DNA from: Pampus argenteus
Lineage: Eukaryota > Chordata > Actinopteri > Scombriformes > Stromateidae
Direction: 5' to 3'
Assembly (NCBI GenBank): GCA_036937835.1
Contig: CM072870.1
Span: 20,860,001 to 20,924,000, forward strand
DNA: 64,000 nt
The notes beneath the pieces are model-generated. The model was not told the DNA's origin. It ran no database searches and saw only the letters and a list, made by a program, of their open reading frames with translations. Positions 1-14,969 of this stretch are shown in pieces (within the stretch, counting starts at the first letter, position 1; each line of letters opens with the position of its first letter). The position numbers were made by a program, and so were the translations under genes.

Positions 1-3000
1 GCTAAAATAAAGAGACAGCAAACTCCGGCTTTGCCAAGTAGCAGTCCCCAGACAAAAGAAGCCCCATACCTCAGAGGTACCACAAGTGCTGAAATGATAT
101 TTCTATTAGTGGCTATTACAAACACATGGAGATTTAAAAAGGGAAACACTCAACGTGTAGAGATGTGTTTATTTTTGTTTTTGCCCTTGTCGTAGTGTTG
201 ACGTCACTGGAAGGTGAACAACTGGGTCACGGTTAGCTCCGAGGTTGCTGAGGTTTTACTGGCCTTGATCCCTGACAGCCAACCATAACGAGGAGGTTCC
301 GCTTTCCCCATCAGCTGGGAGTAACGGTCGCCATAAAGGCCTTGATTGCAGCTGCTGCAGAACGCTCTCCTCCACATGGCAGAATGACTCTTGGACTCCT
401 TCAATCATCTGTCTGACTCATATACAACCTGCCGTCCCTCCCCTCAGACTATTTTGTCACTTGTAGCTCCACTACTTGTTAAACATGCCAAGTTAAACTA
501 TTATATAAAGCACTTAAAATGTAAAAAAATAAAAACAATCTTCGCTCATGACGATGGAAGAAGCGCTGATGTTGTTTTATTGAGCTGATAAAAAAAAAAA
601 AAAAAGTCCATTTAACAAATATGCCATTCATTTGTTTAAATATAATCTGCATTAATTAAAGTAAAAATCTGTTGCACTTTTTTTTTTTTACAAAAAGAAT
701 ATATCGTGATAAACTTATTCAGCGATGTGTAAATGTGATACAGGCCTTAAGGTTGAATGTGTACAGTCACCCTGCTAAACATTAATCTCTCTCTAAACAG
801 GCTGCAGAAATAAAGAGCGGCGTGCTCATTTACCTGTTAGACAGAGCGACATGTGGCCTTGTTAAAGCCCCAGTCCATGACAGCAGGGTGGCTCCCCCTG
901 TTGAAACAGTGTCACTCCACCACAGCACGCCGCCACCTATACGCTGATTTACTGGGTTAAAAATATACATTCTTATTTTATATTATGTTATTAGGTTTTA
1001 TGTCATACAAATTACAATGCCTTTTTTTTTTTGTAAAACATCATCAGATGTATTCATAAAACCTTTAACTGTAAATAATTATGCTTTATAGTTTAGATGG
1101 GAAGATAAATTCTAGCTTTCCATGAGAGGATAATATAAGCGTGGTGAAGTGGGCCACACAGGAGGGTAAAAAAAAATAAAAAATAAAAAAAATAAAAACG
1201 TCACAACAGAGTGTGGGCGGCGACCAGACACATGACAGAAATCTGGAAGAGGTGTCCCACTTTGTGTAGGTCGCTTCCAATTCACCGGATCACCACGTTC
1301 GTTTACAATCAGCCCCGTAATTAAGGGGGAACCAACCCAGAAATTATCAATCAGTTAATTACTAGGATGCTGCAAAACAAATCCAGCTCCTGATTGAAGC
1401 CCACTGGCTCGCCTCTTACAAGATGCTGCCGTCATCCAAATAAAAACCACAAAGGGAGATGACCAACAGAAAACAGCACAGTGTGTAGAAGATGTTTTTT
1501 AAATATATATATATTTTATTATGTATCTAATATTTTTTTATAGGGGCTCAGATTTAGCACCAGTTGGGCTTTTTAAGCATTAAAAGTATTTTTAGGTTGT
1601 GGTAAAATTTTAATTTACCCTTAATTTACAGTGTTGTACCAGTGGCTTGGCAACTCTCCTTCTTTAAAGTGCTTAAGTTGTTTTTTTTATTTTTATTTTT
1701 TTTTTTTTTTGCAGTTGTGCAGCCAGTGGCATAATAAATATGTCACATATAACATGCAACCAGCAATTAAATCCCCAAATGACTAGAAAATAGAGATGTA
1801 GGCCTAATTCAATTGCTGAATACCATGTTTAGTGGTTTCTTTGTGCTGCATGAAAGTTGTACAGCAGGAAAACGCTTACGCTTTTAAAAAAGCAAATGAT
1901 CTCGACGCTTGGTTGGAAAAAAAAAAAAGTTGGCGTTTATTTCACTTTAGTGGCGAAAAGTAGATAGAAAAACATATACTGTGCACTGCCGGACATGCAT
2001 ATATAAATCCTTTAAGCATAAGTGCTGTGATACAGACCACAGTTTCCCCTTTAAAAGCCCATTCTTGAATTTGAAATAAAAGAACCATCAACTCCCAAAA
2101 ATACTTATATTGCAGTTTTATTATTTTTACATTACATGTAATGCACTTAATAGATATTCTTTGTGACCAATCCTGACCATCCTGGGCTCCAGCTGGAAAC
2201 TGCACACCAGTATTTATTATGATTCACTTCACTCTTTCCCTTTATGGGGAAGAGAAGAGGACCTATAAATCGCTTGATTCAAGACCCCTATTTCCCATCA
2301 ATACATTTCATCTGCCCCCCCGAAGGCATTTGAGCATCAAAATGCATAACAGTCCCCTGATAGTGTCAGCAACCTACAGCTCATCTCTAAAGTAAATGCT
2401 GGCCAGATAGAATTAAAGGAGCAGGTCTCGTGTTTTTCTTTGCAACAACATTTTCATGATTTTATTTTTTTTGTTAGACAGATGTCATCACCCGTAGACG
2501 AAACCAAAAAACGAAGATGAAACTACTATATGTGAAAACGCTGCAGCCTGCAGTCTCTCAGATAGGGCCCTGTGTTATAATAGATCTACTATATGGCCAC
2601 ATCCACCTATGATGAAAGCTGTCACTAGAAATGGCTTCATCCTTCCTCATATTGGCTCTAAATTCAACATCACTCTGATAGTCTCTTTTGTCCCTTTTTC
2701 TTCTGCCTTTGTCTTTTAGTCGTGTCTTGTAATTGTCTCGTGGATTCTCGGTGCATAATGCAGATTGCACGGAGCCTACAGATCTGTTTGCTTGTTGTGA
2801 CTTGTGTGTGAAATGACCCCACTGCCGGTGACTTCAAGATGTTTTTGGGAGCTGCATCCAACAACAGAGATGCAGCAGGAACAGAGTGCTGGTGGCAAGC
2901 GAAAGAGAGAGAGAGAGAGAGAGAGAGGAAAGGGTGAGGTGGGGGGTTGGAATGAGACTCGAGAGGCCAAATTGCCGAATCTGGGCCCAGGGTTTTTGGC

Positions 3001-6000
3001 AGGCAGCAGAGTGTGAAATTTACAGAATTTCTTATGTTGGTAGTGCAGCTGCCTCTGGGCTTGCACCAAGGTATTGTCAGACAGTAGCTGTGAGAGAGGA
3101 CTAGAGGGCTGGATGGAGGGAGTGGAAGAATTCAGACGTGATGTTTTTTTTGCCAGCGTTTGTACAAAATACTACAATGCAGATAAGATGGCAGAATTGG
3201 TAGGTGACATTGATTTTTCCATATGTATGTTAACAATTCAACATTTCTACATTTATATCTGTTGGTTGTTTTGTTTTTTGTTTTTTTTTCAATTGCCTCT
3301 GCAATTCTCCCGGTGTAGCTAAGAGTAGGGGACAATTTGAAACACTATTAAAATCAGTCATTCCTCCAAAAATTTATAGCAGCAAAAGAATCAAAAACAA
3401 GCACAAACAAACAAAAAAAAAAACAGCTGCACTTCACTATTTATTTCTATTCACCCTTTTTTTCTTCTCGTCAGAGCCCAAAGCCACTTATATTCACATG
3501 GCACTGAGGTGGAAGTACTGCAGCATGCCTAATTTGCAGCAGGCCCCATGTTTTCTTTAACAAATTGCAGTCACATATCATTTAGTTTCCTTTTTATTAT
3601 TGCAAAACGAAAACAATCAGAAAACCTCAAATGGGGGCCATCGTACTCTGGTCTCATCCGTGGCTCCGGCTTCCTTCCCAGTTCATCTCACTAACTGTCT
3701 CTGCCTCTGCCAGGATTTTCGCTGGAACAGATGCCTTCTTATTTTGACGGCCTGCTGCTTGCCTCAGTCAGTTGGGCAGCAGGTCACAAAATGCTCACAT
3801 ACCCCTGAGGACACACACACACACACACACACGCATGCATGCATGTATATATATATGCTGCGATGGCTGTGAAGCATGTGTGTTTAACTTACTGGTTGTT
3901 TAAGTAAGCTGAGAAAAATCCCCTTAGGTGATTAGTTCATTTGCAAGTCCCCGGCTGTTGAGGCTAGCGCAGGCCTGCTGCCCCGCTCTTTCTCTGTTTA
4001 GCCCTTACTCTCTTTCCATCTTGCTCTTTCATGTCCAGCCTTGCTTGCTCGATCTATTTTTTTTTTCTTTTCTCTCTTTTCTTCCCCCCTCTGCTCTGCA
4101 GTTGTTTGTGTTTCTCAGGACTCTGAGGGAGAGACGAATGAAACAGAGAGAGTGAAAGCAAAAAAAAAAAAAAAAAAACTAAGGGAGAGAAATGTTAAGT
4201 CGGCTCGAGTAATAGCATCGGTCTTTGTCCTGCACTCATTATTTTCGCTTTGATTACAATCTGGAGCAGCTCAAGTTACCCTAATTCGACCGGCTGAGGC
4301 TCTGGCTGAAATTGTGCTGTGCTGAGTGATGGTTGAATTGAAGCTACCAGGTGTGGAAAAGCAGGGGGGGTGTAAAAAAAAAATCATAATGGTAATAAAC
4401 TAAATAAATAAAGATGCAAAACAAAGGCAATATCGACAGTAATAACGTGACAAACACGTAGCATCATAATAAAACCCAATCTCAGACTCATCCAGCATAG
4501 AGGAAACGTAACGATGACACCAACCGTGTAATTCCTCGTGGGATGCTTCCATGCCAACGGGACGTCTTGTTTATGCCAGAATGAGGATGTTGAGAAATGG
4601 TTCTAGGTGAGTGGATGGAAGAACAGGCAGGCATGCTGGGATCCTCTGGCCGGTGACGGTGGTACCATAGGAGGGGAACTGAGTGGTGAGGACGCCGCCT
4701 CGGGGACCAGCTACCACTAGACACTAAGCACTGCAGAGGCCCGGTCCCCATGTAGCACTAATCACAACCCCCTGCTCCTTCCATCTGTTCTCCATCAGCG
4801 GCCCTGACAGTACTACTCCACCACTTTGCCTCCATCCACCTTCCATCGTCTCCCCTTCTGGCTATCGCTCACTATCTCTTAACCTGCCGTAGCTTCACTC
4901 TGACTTCAGCTTTTTCCCCTGGCTGCTGCTTTTTTTTTTTTTACTTGTAAAGACGCAGGATTTGTTGCAGCTATTGTCTGAGGGCAGAGGCTTGACCCGT
5001 TTCACCCTGAATATTACTCTCTGTTTTTTCCACTTTTCCTTCTCCTGCAGCGAAGCTAAAATAACTGGATGGAATAAAACATATTGACCCTGCTGAACGT
5101 TTCCATGAACTCTTGTCTGTCACACTTTTTATTTTCCCCTCCCACACAATGTTTCTTGTTTAACGTCCCTTTTTGCCTTCTGGTCACAGCACGTATTCTG
5201 GTGGAGATGGAGGAAAAGTGTCATCAGACAGATGTGACTTGTCTTACTACGTCGGCGCCATCGCTTCAAATTACTAGCCTGGATTCACAGTTGCACTATA
5301 GCTACGCTGCCCTTAATGATCAGATTAGAGTTACTAATTAAAAAAAAAAAAAAGAAGAAGAAGAAGAAGAAAAAAAAAAAACAATATTACAAGCTGCCCT
5401 AACGCTTCTCTGGGCGGTGATGAGTGAGGGCAAAGTTATTATTCTTTTGAACTCCTGCGGTGTGGGGGAAAGGCGGCAGACATTTAAAGCAGCATGACGT
5501 TTGGTGTTTGTTATTTCTTTTTTACTTTTTTTAATTCCTGGGCCAGTGATTTATGGCTCCATAAGTGCCTCGAACTTTTTTTTTTTTTTCAAATGGGGGA
5601 TCATTTAAATACACCTCACAGTTAGACAGAGCTTTTTCCTCTCTTTCTCTCCTCTCTCTCTCTCTCTCTTCGTCTTTCTGTCCATATGTTTCCGTCAGTT
5701 TCGTCAGGATTTTTTTGTTTTTGTTATCTGCACCATGATTTGTTTTAATGCAGTTCAATCTAAATTTAAAGATGCTGTATGCGATTTTTATGAACAATAA
5801 ATATAAATTGCTTCCCGGTTCTTACATATGGCACCTTTAAGCTCATGTTTTGGCGCAGCATTTTGTCTACAGCATAACAGAGATAACAGTGAATAAAATA
5901 TTTCTGACCCAGTATCGTGCTGCACATTTAATCCATTTCACCCACTCTGTCAGAAGTTTTTGGCCTTTTCCTTTTTTCCAAGTGAGAAAAAAAAAAACTT

Positions 6001-8545
6001 ACATATGGATGTAGATCAGAAAATTATGATTGAATATATTTCCCGTAGATTTTCCATACCGTACCATCTCACCCAGGAGCGTCTTTGTGGCGGTGCCCGC
6101 AAGAAGCTATTAGCGAAACGGCACTTCCTCATTCAGCCATTACATCATTTGTTTCTATTTCCTGTCAAGCGTGACTGCTCGACAGCCCATCCGTATAATT
6201 AAAATGCCCTTTAAGCAATTTGCTGCTGAGTTTCTAATATTTTTAGCCTGGTCATTATTCCCGATGCACAGATGTGGCGTGTCAAGGAGGGAACGTGAGC
6301 CTGACAGCATCTCACTCCCTATTGTTCATTTGGGAAAAAAAAAAAAAAATTGAGGGGTATAGGTAGTCAGGTTGGTGATGGAGCTATCGCCCAATTTATT
6401 CATTCAAGTGTCAGTTATACAGACAAATACGTGTAGCGCCAATGTGAGTCTGAATTTTTTTGGAGCTGTTACAGGCTGTCAACATAGTGAGAGCGCGGCC
6501 ATTAATCACCATACATTTGATCAAAATGCAGCGAACCTCTACTGTTTCCTGTGATGGAAGGACAATGGAAGGCTGTGTTAGATCTTATTCCGCTAATTGG
6601 GTTAGTCCAGCTAAATGGCCATTTAGATGGGCGGATAACAGGGAGGCATTTTACTGCACAGATGCAGTGATGGAAACAGAAGATATGGTGTATTTGAATT
6701 ATACTAAAGAGAAAATTAAAAAAAAAATGTACTGTGGTGTCATCAAAGTGTGACTTTGTTTGTCAGGTAATTATAGCAGAGAAACGCTCTGCAGGTATTT
6801 TGTTTGGTTATATTTCTATTATTAAGGTTTAAGAGATTTGCAGAAAGTAATGCAAGAAAATGTGTAGAAAGGACTTGGCTGTGCTACAAGTAGTTTTTCT
6901 AAATTGACCCAAAATCACCCGCTTCTCTGCGTCCCTCGTAGTTTTCAGCACACGGAGCGTTTTTCAAGGAAACGTTACTTCAGACTCATTTGAGGAGAAC
7001 AACAGGGCACTGTACAGGGACGCGGGAATTGAAGAAGGGAATTAAAAAATTACAATACCTGCATGCCCAGCTGCCCAACTTAAATTGCTTGGCTGTTACA
7101 TGCATCTCTATGCAATATCCTTGCCATTGAGCTCTGTGCAAGGCTAATAATGAAGCTGTCTCCGGTGTAGGGATTTCCACGTGCAGGTCATGAAAATTGG
7201 AAAAGAGGGAATAGAATATGTGACTGTACCGAGCTAAATAGGCGAGGAGGGGGGGGGCCAAAGTCACCAGTGGAAATGACTGCTGCCCAGTTGCTGTGAA
7301 CACAAATCACCTCAAAAGGTGAATTAACCCCGGTGATATCTGAGGACGTCTACACAACTCTTTTAGTGTTACACTAGAAAGAAAACTAAGCGTCTATGTC
7401 TGAGTGTAGCTCTGGGCGCAGTTTCTGTTTGGCTGCCAGCGCAGTTTATGGCTCCGCTGTTTCCTTCCAAATGAGAAGGAGAGAGAGAAATGTGGTTTGT
7501 CCCCACCGTGAGCAAGCAGCCGCTGAGATGAGGAATAGGCCCTCCGCCTCACACAGACTAACATGACAGGCTGCGTGACATCACTTAGCCAAAATGGATT
7601 GCCACTTCAAAATGGGACAGTTTGTTTTTTTGTTTTTTTTTGCCCAGTTCTTTCGCTGGAAGAAAATAACTGACTCGTGAAACGTATTCAATGTATTTTT
7701 TCATTTTGTTTTTGTTTTGTTTGTTTTTTTAATTCTGGAAGCGGTATTGTTTATTATTTGTGTGGGTGGCAGAGATTGTTTGGCAGTGTTTGTTTGGTAT
7801 ATTTAGCTTGGATTTGTGTGGTGTGGTTGGGGGTGAAAGTGAATTACAGAATTAAAACCTAATTAGAGCTGTTGACAGTATTTCACAATGTTTCCGTGTT
7901 CAGATTTTCCCAGGTATGATATTCAGCTCGTGAGATTGAACTATATTACAGGCTGAATGTTGACGGGTAAGACCACCTTTGTTATTTTCATTCGCACTAA
8001 AAAAATAAGCAGAAACGTTTCTTTGGAAGTAAACAATGGAAAAGGTTGGTAGCAGTTGGTTTTGTTTGATGAGAAATATTTGATGCTTCAACTTTTGCCA
8101 CCGTCCTATTGAAGATGTGAAAATATCATCAAAATATATCTTTCAGAAAACACAAAACAAAAACAAAAACATCATCAGTTTTTAATTATTTTTTCCAGTA
8201 GCTACTTCAGCAGGTGAGATTTTAAAAATGTTGGCAAATTAAACCGATAACATCTCCACGGATAAACCCCGCTGGGAAAAAAGTTAAGGATAATACGCTT
8301 TTTTTTTTCTAATTTCTAACAACGAATCGAGGTCATGCAGTCTGCGACTCTTGTTGGGAGGTTCACATTAGTCAAATAAAAATGTTCAACGCACCAAGCC
8401 GTTTTCCCGTGAGTGTGTGGAGGAGTGTGTGTGATCCTTCCACCTCACCTCCACTTTTTCTTTTGGTGACCTGTGCACCACTAAGGCCCTGGGGGCTCAG
8501 GCACACACATGGCCTGATTCGCTGCTCCCGAAACACTTTACATTT
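1..8545. other. Intergenic stretch, unique AT-rich sequence with few repeats
   Basis: No supported gene. The open frames here are short and low in complexity. It contains A/T runs, a (GA)n at 2905-2928, a (CA)n near 3811-3832 and a (GAA)n at 5354-5371. The block 6160-6700 is unique and dense in homeodomain-type ATTA cores, so it may be regulatory. A 66-codon minus frame at 204-404 lies in a GC-richer patch of unknown nature. Confidence 0.7.
3811..3832. repeat. (AC)n microsatellite
   Basis: Uninterrupted AC run followed by GCATGCATGCATG and a short TA run. Confidence 0.95.
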
Positions 8546-8772
8546 CACACACACACACACACACTTATACACACATATTCTCACAGCAGAAGCACATCTG
8601 GTTTCCAGGATGACGCTCATGAATGCAGACCTTTTAGCTGCCGGTACAGGCAGGCTGCTGGTGTTAATGACTGGGACATTCCTCGAGCTCCCAGGATGAA
8701 AATGGGGAGAGGATGCAAAACAGAGGCAGCCATCACTTCTAAGGGGTAACCCAATACATCCAGCAGGAGCTA

Positions 8773-8777
8773 TGTGT

Positions 8778-8811
<34 letters not shown>
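8773..8811. repeat. (GT)n microsatellite
   Basis: GT run with one TA interruption near its start. Confidence 0.95.
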
Positions 8812-8815
<4 letters not shown>

Positions 8816-9141
8816 GGCCGAGGGGGGTAGGCCAACAAAAGGTCCTCAGGGTCAGCAGAGGCTGCCATAGCATCCCGGCGCGTATGTGCCAGGTCTGGCT
8901 TCCTCCCAAAAGCATAGAGAGGTCACAGCAATTTCCCCAAGTTAGGAGTGGGTCAGGGTCCCACTTCCCTTACATATCAGTCACTGAAGGACGAGGCTTT
9001 GTAGAGTTACCTTCCCTAATCCCCAGAGCGTCAGGCACCGGGAGGAAAGTATGCTGTTGTTTGGCGGGGGGCGGAGGTTATGTGAGGGGAAATGTGAAAG
9101 CTGCGGTCTGCAATTTAAAATGTAATTATTCCATTCATAAA

Positions 9142-9143
<2 letters not shown>

Positions 9144-9173
<30 letters not shown>
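9144..9173. repeat. (GT)n microsatellite
   Basis: Uninterrupted GT run of 15 units. Confidence 0.95.
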
Positions 9174-9174
<1 letters not shown>

Positions 9175-9495
9175 GGGCGGGTTTACACAGGTGTTTTTAT
9201 CTTTCTGGTTATTGGACCAGTCCAACGATTCGTTAAGTTGTTCTTTAACGTCAACTCACCTCACTTGGCAGCGATAAGTGAACGGAGATGCTGCTGCGTT
9301 CAGGAACTGGAAGTGAATATATTATATAAGGGTGAAAGTAAAACGTTGCCCCCCCAAAAAGAGCTCAATAATGATTTAAGTAGCTTGCGGTGGAAGGGAT
9401 TATTTGACTGATTATATTCTTCTTCTTCTCCTCTCTCTGAGAAGTTTTTCCTTGACCCAAATAGCGGGCTTCTCCTCGTCTCTTCCCTGCTCACT

Positions 9496-9519
9496 TCTTC
9501 TTCTTCTTCTTCTTCTTCT
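9496..9519. repeat. (TTC)n microsatellite
   Basis: Eight TTC units. A shorter TTC run lies about 75 bp upstream at 9418-9428. Confidence 0.9.
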
Positions 9520-10952
9520 CCCCCATCTCGCATTTAAATCCCCAAAGATAGGTAACACACCAAACATACTCCATATTCATTGCTACGTGGTCATTTAGTC
9601 GGTTGCTTTGAATACATCTTCCCTTCAAAAAAAATATAAATAAATAAATAAATAAATAACTCCACCTGTGTGAAGTTAATGGGCCAGCGTGCAGCCACGG
9701 GCGACGTCGAGGGACTTAATTTAACAGACTTAGGACTAATACCATCAATACATTAAGCAGCTTGATCCCCGATTTCTCTGGCTTTTGACAAATGCAATAT
9801 GCATTCAGGGGGGGAAGAGGAGCTTTCTGCTTGGCACAAAATTCTGTAGATTGCAGCGATGATTAACCGTCATGAAGATCTAAATCCCTCCATAAGTATG
9901 ACTCGGACAGCTCCGGAAAATTTGCTTAAGGGCAAAAGAAAGTCAGCCGATATTGACTCATCAAAACAAGACTTGTAGTTGACGTCGCTGCATGACGATG
10001 AGTAATATGAACTCATCATCTCCATGTGAGGATTCACACACGGCTCGATCAATATTTGGGACCACAAACAACAAGTCGGGGCTTTAGGGGGAAAGGGAGT
10101 TATCCAAGGGCGGACGAAAAAAAACAATCCCAAAGTAATTTCTTCATATTTCTTTTTGTTTATTTCTCACTTGTATTGTTCTGTGACCGTGCACACACAC
10201 ACACCCCATGTCATTAACAATTAAAGAGTATTTATTGGCAAATATAAAAAGCGATAAACATGTGTCCGGGGATGGTTACGTGGTTCTCTGCCCCGGGAGG
10301 CTGCTGCCTCGCAAAGATCGAAACCCATCAGAGCTCTGTCCTTTCCAGTTCCACGAATAAATCCTTAAAAAAAAAATAAAGAAATAAAAGCGTTGGACAC
10401 CGGCTTAAAAATGATAATCTGACAAAATGCTATTTTTAAAAAAACAATAAAATAAAAAAGGAATAATAATTCGAGGGCCTCTCTCTCCCTTCAGCCGTCT
10501 CCTGTTGCAGTAACACAATTCAACGGACGCATGATTAACTTCGCATCTGGAAGCACGAGTCGGACGCCGCGAACGCTTTCGACCAAACAGGTTTGTCTGC
10601 GTGATACTCGAGCTGCTGATAACAAAAAGCCATCCACCTTGTGCACCGCTGAGCAGTTACCACATGATTTTATGAGAGCCACGCTCATTTACGAGTGCAA
10701 TCAGTTGCAACCCAATGCCCCATAGGATGTCAGTGTTAGCGCCCCTCTTTGTCCTATGATGATGGACTGTCTGTTCAATGGCGTTATTGTAGCTCTAGTG
10801 GCCATCCAGGGAGTAATACATTGATAACAATATCAGCTCATAAAGATGTTGGAGAAAAGGTCACTCCCTTTTCTTGCCTCTACTGTATCTCTCTCTCTCT
10901 CTCCACCTCCCTCCGTCTCCATGATTCCTCCCCGGATCCTCCCTCACTCCTG

Positions 10953-10953
<1 letters not shown>

Positions 10954-10986
<33 letters not shown>
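10954..10986. repeat. (CT)n microsatellite
   Basis: Near-perfect CT run in a wider pyrimidine-rich stretch from about 10884 to 11010. Confidence 0.95.
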
Positions 10987-10989
<3 letters not shown>

Positions 10990-12889
10990 CCCCTGTGTCT
11001 CTCTATCTCGCTCGCTCATTCGGTTGTGTGACGATGGCTGCCGCTCGGTGTGTAAGGAAGCTGGTATGTCACGTTTTAACTGGAGTTAGAGGTATGTTGA
11101 CAGGCTAGACAGAGGGAACAGATGGCAGCGTGACATGCCCAAGGTCATCTGGCATGCTGCTGTCGCCGAGCGCCGGATTTGAAACCCAACACTTTTTCTT
11201 TCTTTAGGATTTCTCCATCGTTCATTCTTTCTTTCCCTTCTCTGTCTCTCACCTCTTTATCACTTTTCTCTGTATGTTACTTCTATTTTTCTGTTTATCA
11301 CTCTTTCCCACCTCAATGTAGGTCACAAAGCCCTCCTGTACACGCTGCTGCCTATCTCTGCTTAAACACACTGCCCCCTAAACTCTCCTGACTCCTCTAT
11401 TCACACACACACACACACACACATCCACCTCATTCAACATCCATATTCTTTTCTCACTTCCTTTCCTCTTTTGCTCTCCATGCACATGCTCAGTTGGAGT
11501 CCCGTCCGCCCCGAGCACCATAAAAATGTGCCAAGCTACCTTTGTCTGTTAAAGTCTTGCCCCGAACAGTCCTGTCAGCAGAGATGTATAAAGAGTCCAA
11601 ATGAGTTTTAATTACCTGAGCAGCCATGCCTGCGAGGTTGTGCACCAGAAATCCCAACCACACCGGTACAATAAGCATGCCATGCTGCAACACATGGTCT
11701 ATGTGTTATCCAGCTAATTTCAGAACAGAAGCATGAAGAAGAAAGAGTTAAAAAAACAACAACAACAAACAAACAGTGGGAGATAGAAAGAGAAGGCGAA
11801 ATAGGGAGAAAACCGCTGTTCCTACTTGCTGCTGTACCATCTTTGTTGAATATGTTTTGAGGGCTTGTAGCTAAATCCCAAGCAGAGCAGGGCAGAGATG
11901 TCCTCACCTCACCCAAACCGTGTCAGAAGTGTTCATTTCAGCTCAGCAGCCAGAAACAACATCGACTTTCTTGCTTTTACTTGGGATAAAGAAAACATCA
12001 CAATGGTGATCCAAAGGAAGAAGAAAAAAACAAAAAAAAAGCAGGCATTTTGGAGCCAGCTGCATGCAATATGTGTGTGTGTGTGTGTGTGTGTGATTTG
12101 CTTGTTTATCAAGCATGTCAGACAGCGCATGTCCAGCCTGCCCTGAACTGGTAACCTCTCGTTATATTTTTAATGTTCTCCCCTGTGAGACTCTTACCGG
12201 GTGCTCTTAGCTCCATTTGCAGCATTCGCTGGATGGATGCTCTCAGCCACACAAAAGAAGCGGCCCGCACAGATCCTAACGAGGTGAGGACGCCATGACA
12301 ACAGCAACCTCCCGAGGTGACACTTCCTCGACATGAGCAGCAACAAATAAATACATAAATTTGTTTTTGAGAGGCCTCGTTTAGCTCCCCCACACCTCCC
12401 CCCTCAGATCACTGATTCACAACAGTCTGTGTTGTGTTTATTAGCATGTGTTTACAGTCGGTATTTGTAGTCATCGGAGCTGTGTTTGTCGTCGCTGTTG
12501 CTCAGGCCTTGTGATTGGTGTGTTATATTTTTTCCGTCTGAATATTAACAACATAACAACGCTCGGGCTGATTAGTCTTGAATGCAGTGTAGACATCAGA
12601 TCTCTATCTGGGGGTGATGCAGCAGTAAAATCCTGCTGTGAGAGAAAGAAGAGGAGAGAAGGAGGGAGAAACTGTTTCAAATCTTCTCATCTACAAAGGT
12701 TATTTTCTGAATAGTAACTCTTTCAGCATAAAACCGCATGTTTTCCCTTGAATAGAAATATGCGCAGCCACAAACAGAGAGCATATGGATGTATTTATGG
12801 CTCCGCTTTGTTCTTGCAGCGTTCAACGTGTAACGTTTGAGACTTTAAAAAGCCTCTTTTCATCTCTTGTTCTGTCTTCCTACTTTTGC

Positions 12890-12920
<31 letters not shown>

Positions 12921-14198
12921 TGTGAGAATGGAATTACAAGGTATATTACAAGTAAACGCTAATATAATTTGTCGCAATTACACCTTATAAACTAAAGTCG
13001 TTGCTCGATATGTTCGGACACTCTTGCAGCTTTCTTGCAAAAAAAAGAGTCTGAAGTTTTGAGCAAATAAAAAAGGACTAAAGTTGAGAGTTTGCTCACT
13101 GGGGACAACAAAAATAACTCGATGGCAGTCAAAGTTCGGCTCTAGATTGACGTCTCGGTGAGAAATCTGATTTTGTGAGCGAATCCAAAGTTGTTTCTTC
13201 GGCCATTAATCATCTGTCCCCGGAGAAGGGGACTCAGCGGAGCACAGGGCCCTCTCTGTGTCGCCACGACACACTGAAAGCCAAACCCAGCAGTCTCGAA
13301 CAATAGATGCCCCGACGTGACACCATTTTGTTACAGTGTGTGAGTGCAAATGTTTGTGTGTGTGAAGGGGGCAGGATGGATTCTTGAAAGTACAGTGACA
13401 CCTAAAGGCCTAATCCTATAGGCCCTCTCCCTCTCTCTCGCTCTCTCTCTCTCTCTCTGACACTTAAGTCAAGGACATGTTGAAATTTTTTGGGGGAAAA
13501 AACTGATGAGTTTTCACTTTTACTGCACTTGATAGTTCCAAGCGCTTGTACGGGGCATCAAATTCCTCTCCTAATGACATGCCCGGGGCTGCCTGCAGGA
13601 AAAGTGGCATTTTCATCTTCCCACCTGGAGCATTTGATTGGACATTGGGTGGATGAGCCAAAAAAATAAAATAAAATAAAATATAAAATGAAATGAAATG
13701 GATGCAGTGCTTAAAGTGTTGGTCGACTCGGTAGGATTTACTTCTGTGCCTTCAAACCAATAATTCTCTCTTTTTTTTTTTTTCTTTTTTTTTTCTTTGT
13801 TTTGTTTGGTTGTTTTTTTCTTTTTTTTTTAGTTATTTTAAAATGTTTTTTTTTTTACTTTAAAAGTTGGTTCTGGGTTGTAACTTGTGTATATTTGGAC
13901 AGATTAATATATAGACTCAACCGAGCGGTTCATCTATTAGTTTATCATCAGAATATAATTTACTTACAGATCTGATGACATAAAATTCATAGTTCAACAG
14001 CAGAAAATTAACATGAATATCATGATTTTCCTATATTATTATTATTATTATTAGATTTGATTTGTTTTAACTAATTACTATGTAAATTCAGTGTAATATC
14101 TTAATATGAACAACTCTTTTATAATCTATGTATTTATTTTCCACTCATACAATGCTATTTTGTATTTCAAGCCTATATTACTGTACAGAGCCACTCCC

Positions 14199-14202
<4 letters not shown>

Positions 14203-14237
<35 letters not shown>
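14203..14237. repeat. (CA)n microsatellite
   Basis: Uninterrupted CA run of about 17 units. Confidence 0.95.
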
Positions 14238-14239
<2 letters not shown>

Positions 14240-14945
14240 CCCAATGAACAGTACCACTGTAGTGGTGAGATCCTCACTGGGCAGTCCTTTGATCTCGACT
14301 CGTCTCTTGTGTCTGCTTTCACGGCCAGCTCTGCCACGCAGAGCCAGTTTTTAATATGGCGGTGCACCGTGGGTCCCGGAGTAACAATAAACTTTACCTT
14401 CAACTGTCAGCAGGTCTTAATCACCGGGATTACTGCAGCACTAAATGTTGGATTCCTGTTAATATTCCTGCCGCTGAAAAAGGTAAACAGACCCAAAGAG
14501 ATAAATATCGCCCACCCCTCAACAGAAATATCCTTTGGAGTTCACAATCTTATTGTCATCACTTGCAAATATGGTGCGGAAGTCGAAAAAAAAAAAAAAA
14601 AGGAGGGAGGAGGAGAGAATAAACCGCAGTTTCGATGAATGTGGATTCAATCACAATGGAATTCTCTTTTTTTTTCGGCGGTGGGCTTTCTCCCACAAAA
14701 ACGTACAATCGGTCATTCTCAAAGAGCCTTCAGCAGAGCTGTTATTCGCTGTCCCGAGAGGCGCCGTATCTGGAGCTCAGCAAGCCAGCTAATGGAGCTT
14801 CAGAGGCCTGCAAACGGCGGGGCAGCGAGCGGGCGAGCGAGCGAGCGGCAGCCTCTGTGGGCTAAATACATTTAGATCTTCATTTAGTTTAGCTTTCCTG
14901 CACAATGAAGAGAAAACAAGCAAGAAACTATGGAAAATTAAAGTA

Positions 14946-14969
14946 TTATTATTATTATTATTATTATTA
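14946..14969. repeat. (ATT)n microsatellite
   Basis: Eight ATT units in AT-rich sequence. Confidence 0.9.

Noticed and set aside
204..404. 66-codon minus-strand frame in a GC-richer patch
   Set aside because: No family recognised and no clean acceptor and donor pair. It could be a conserved non-coding block, but coding is not supported.
14340..14640. Overlapping 88- and 109-codon plus-strand frames
   Set aside because: Two frames are open at once over the same unique sequence, both run into a poly-Lys A tract, and neither resembles a known protein.
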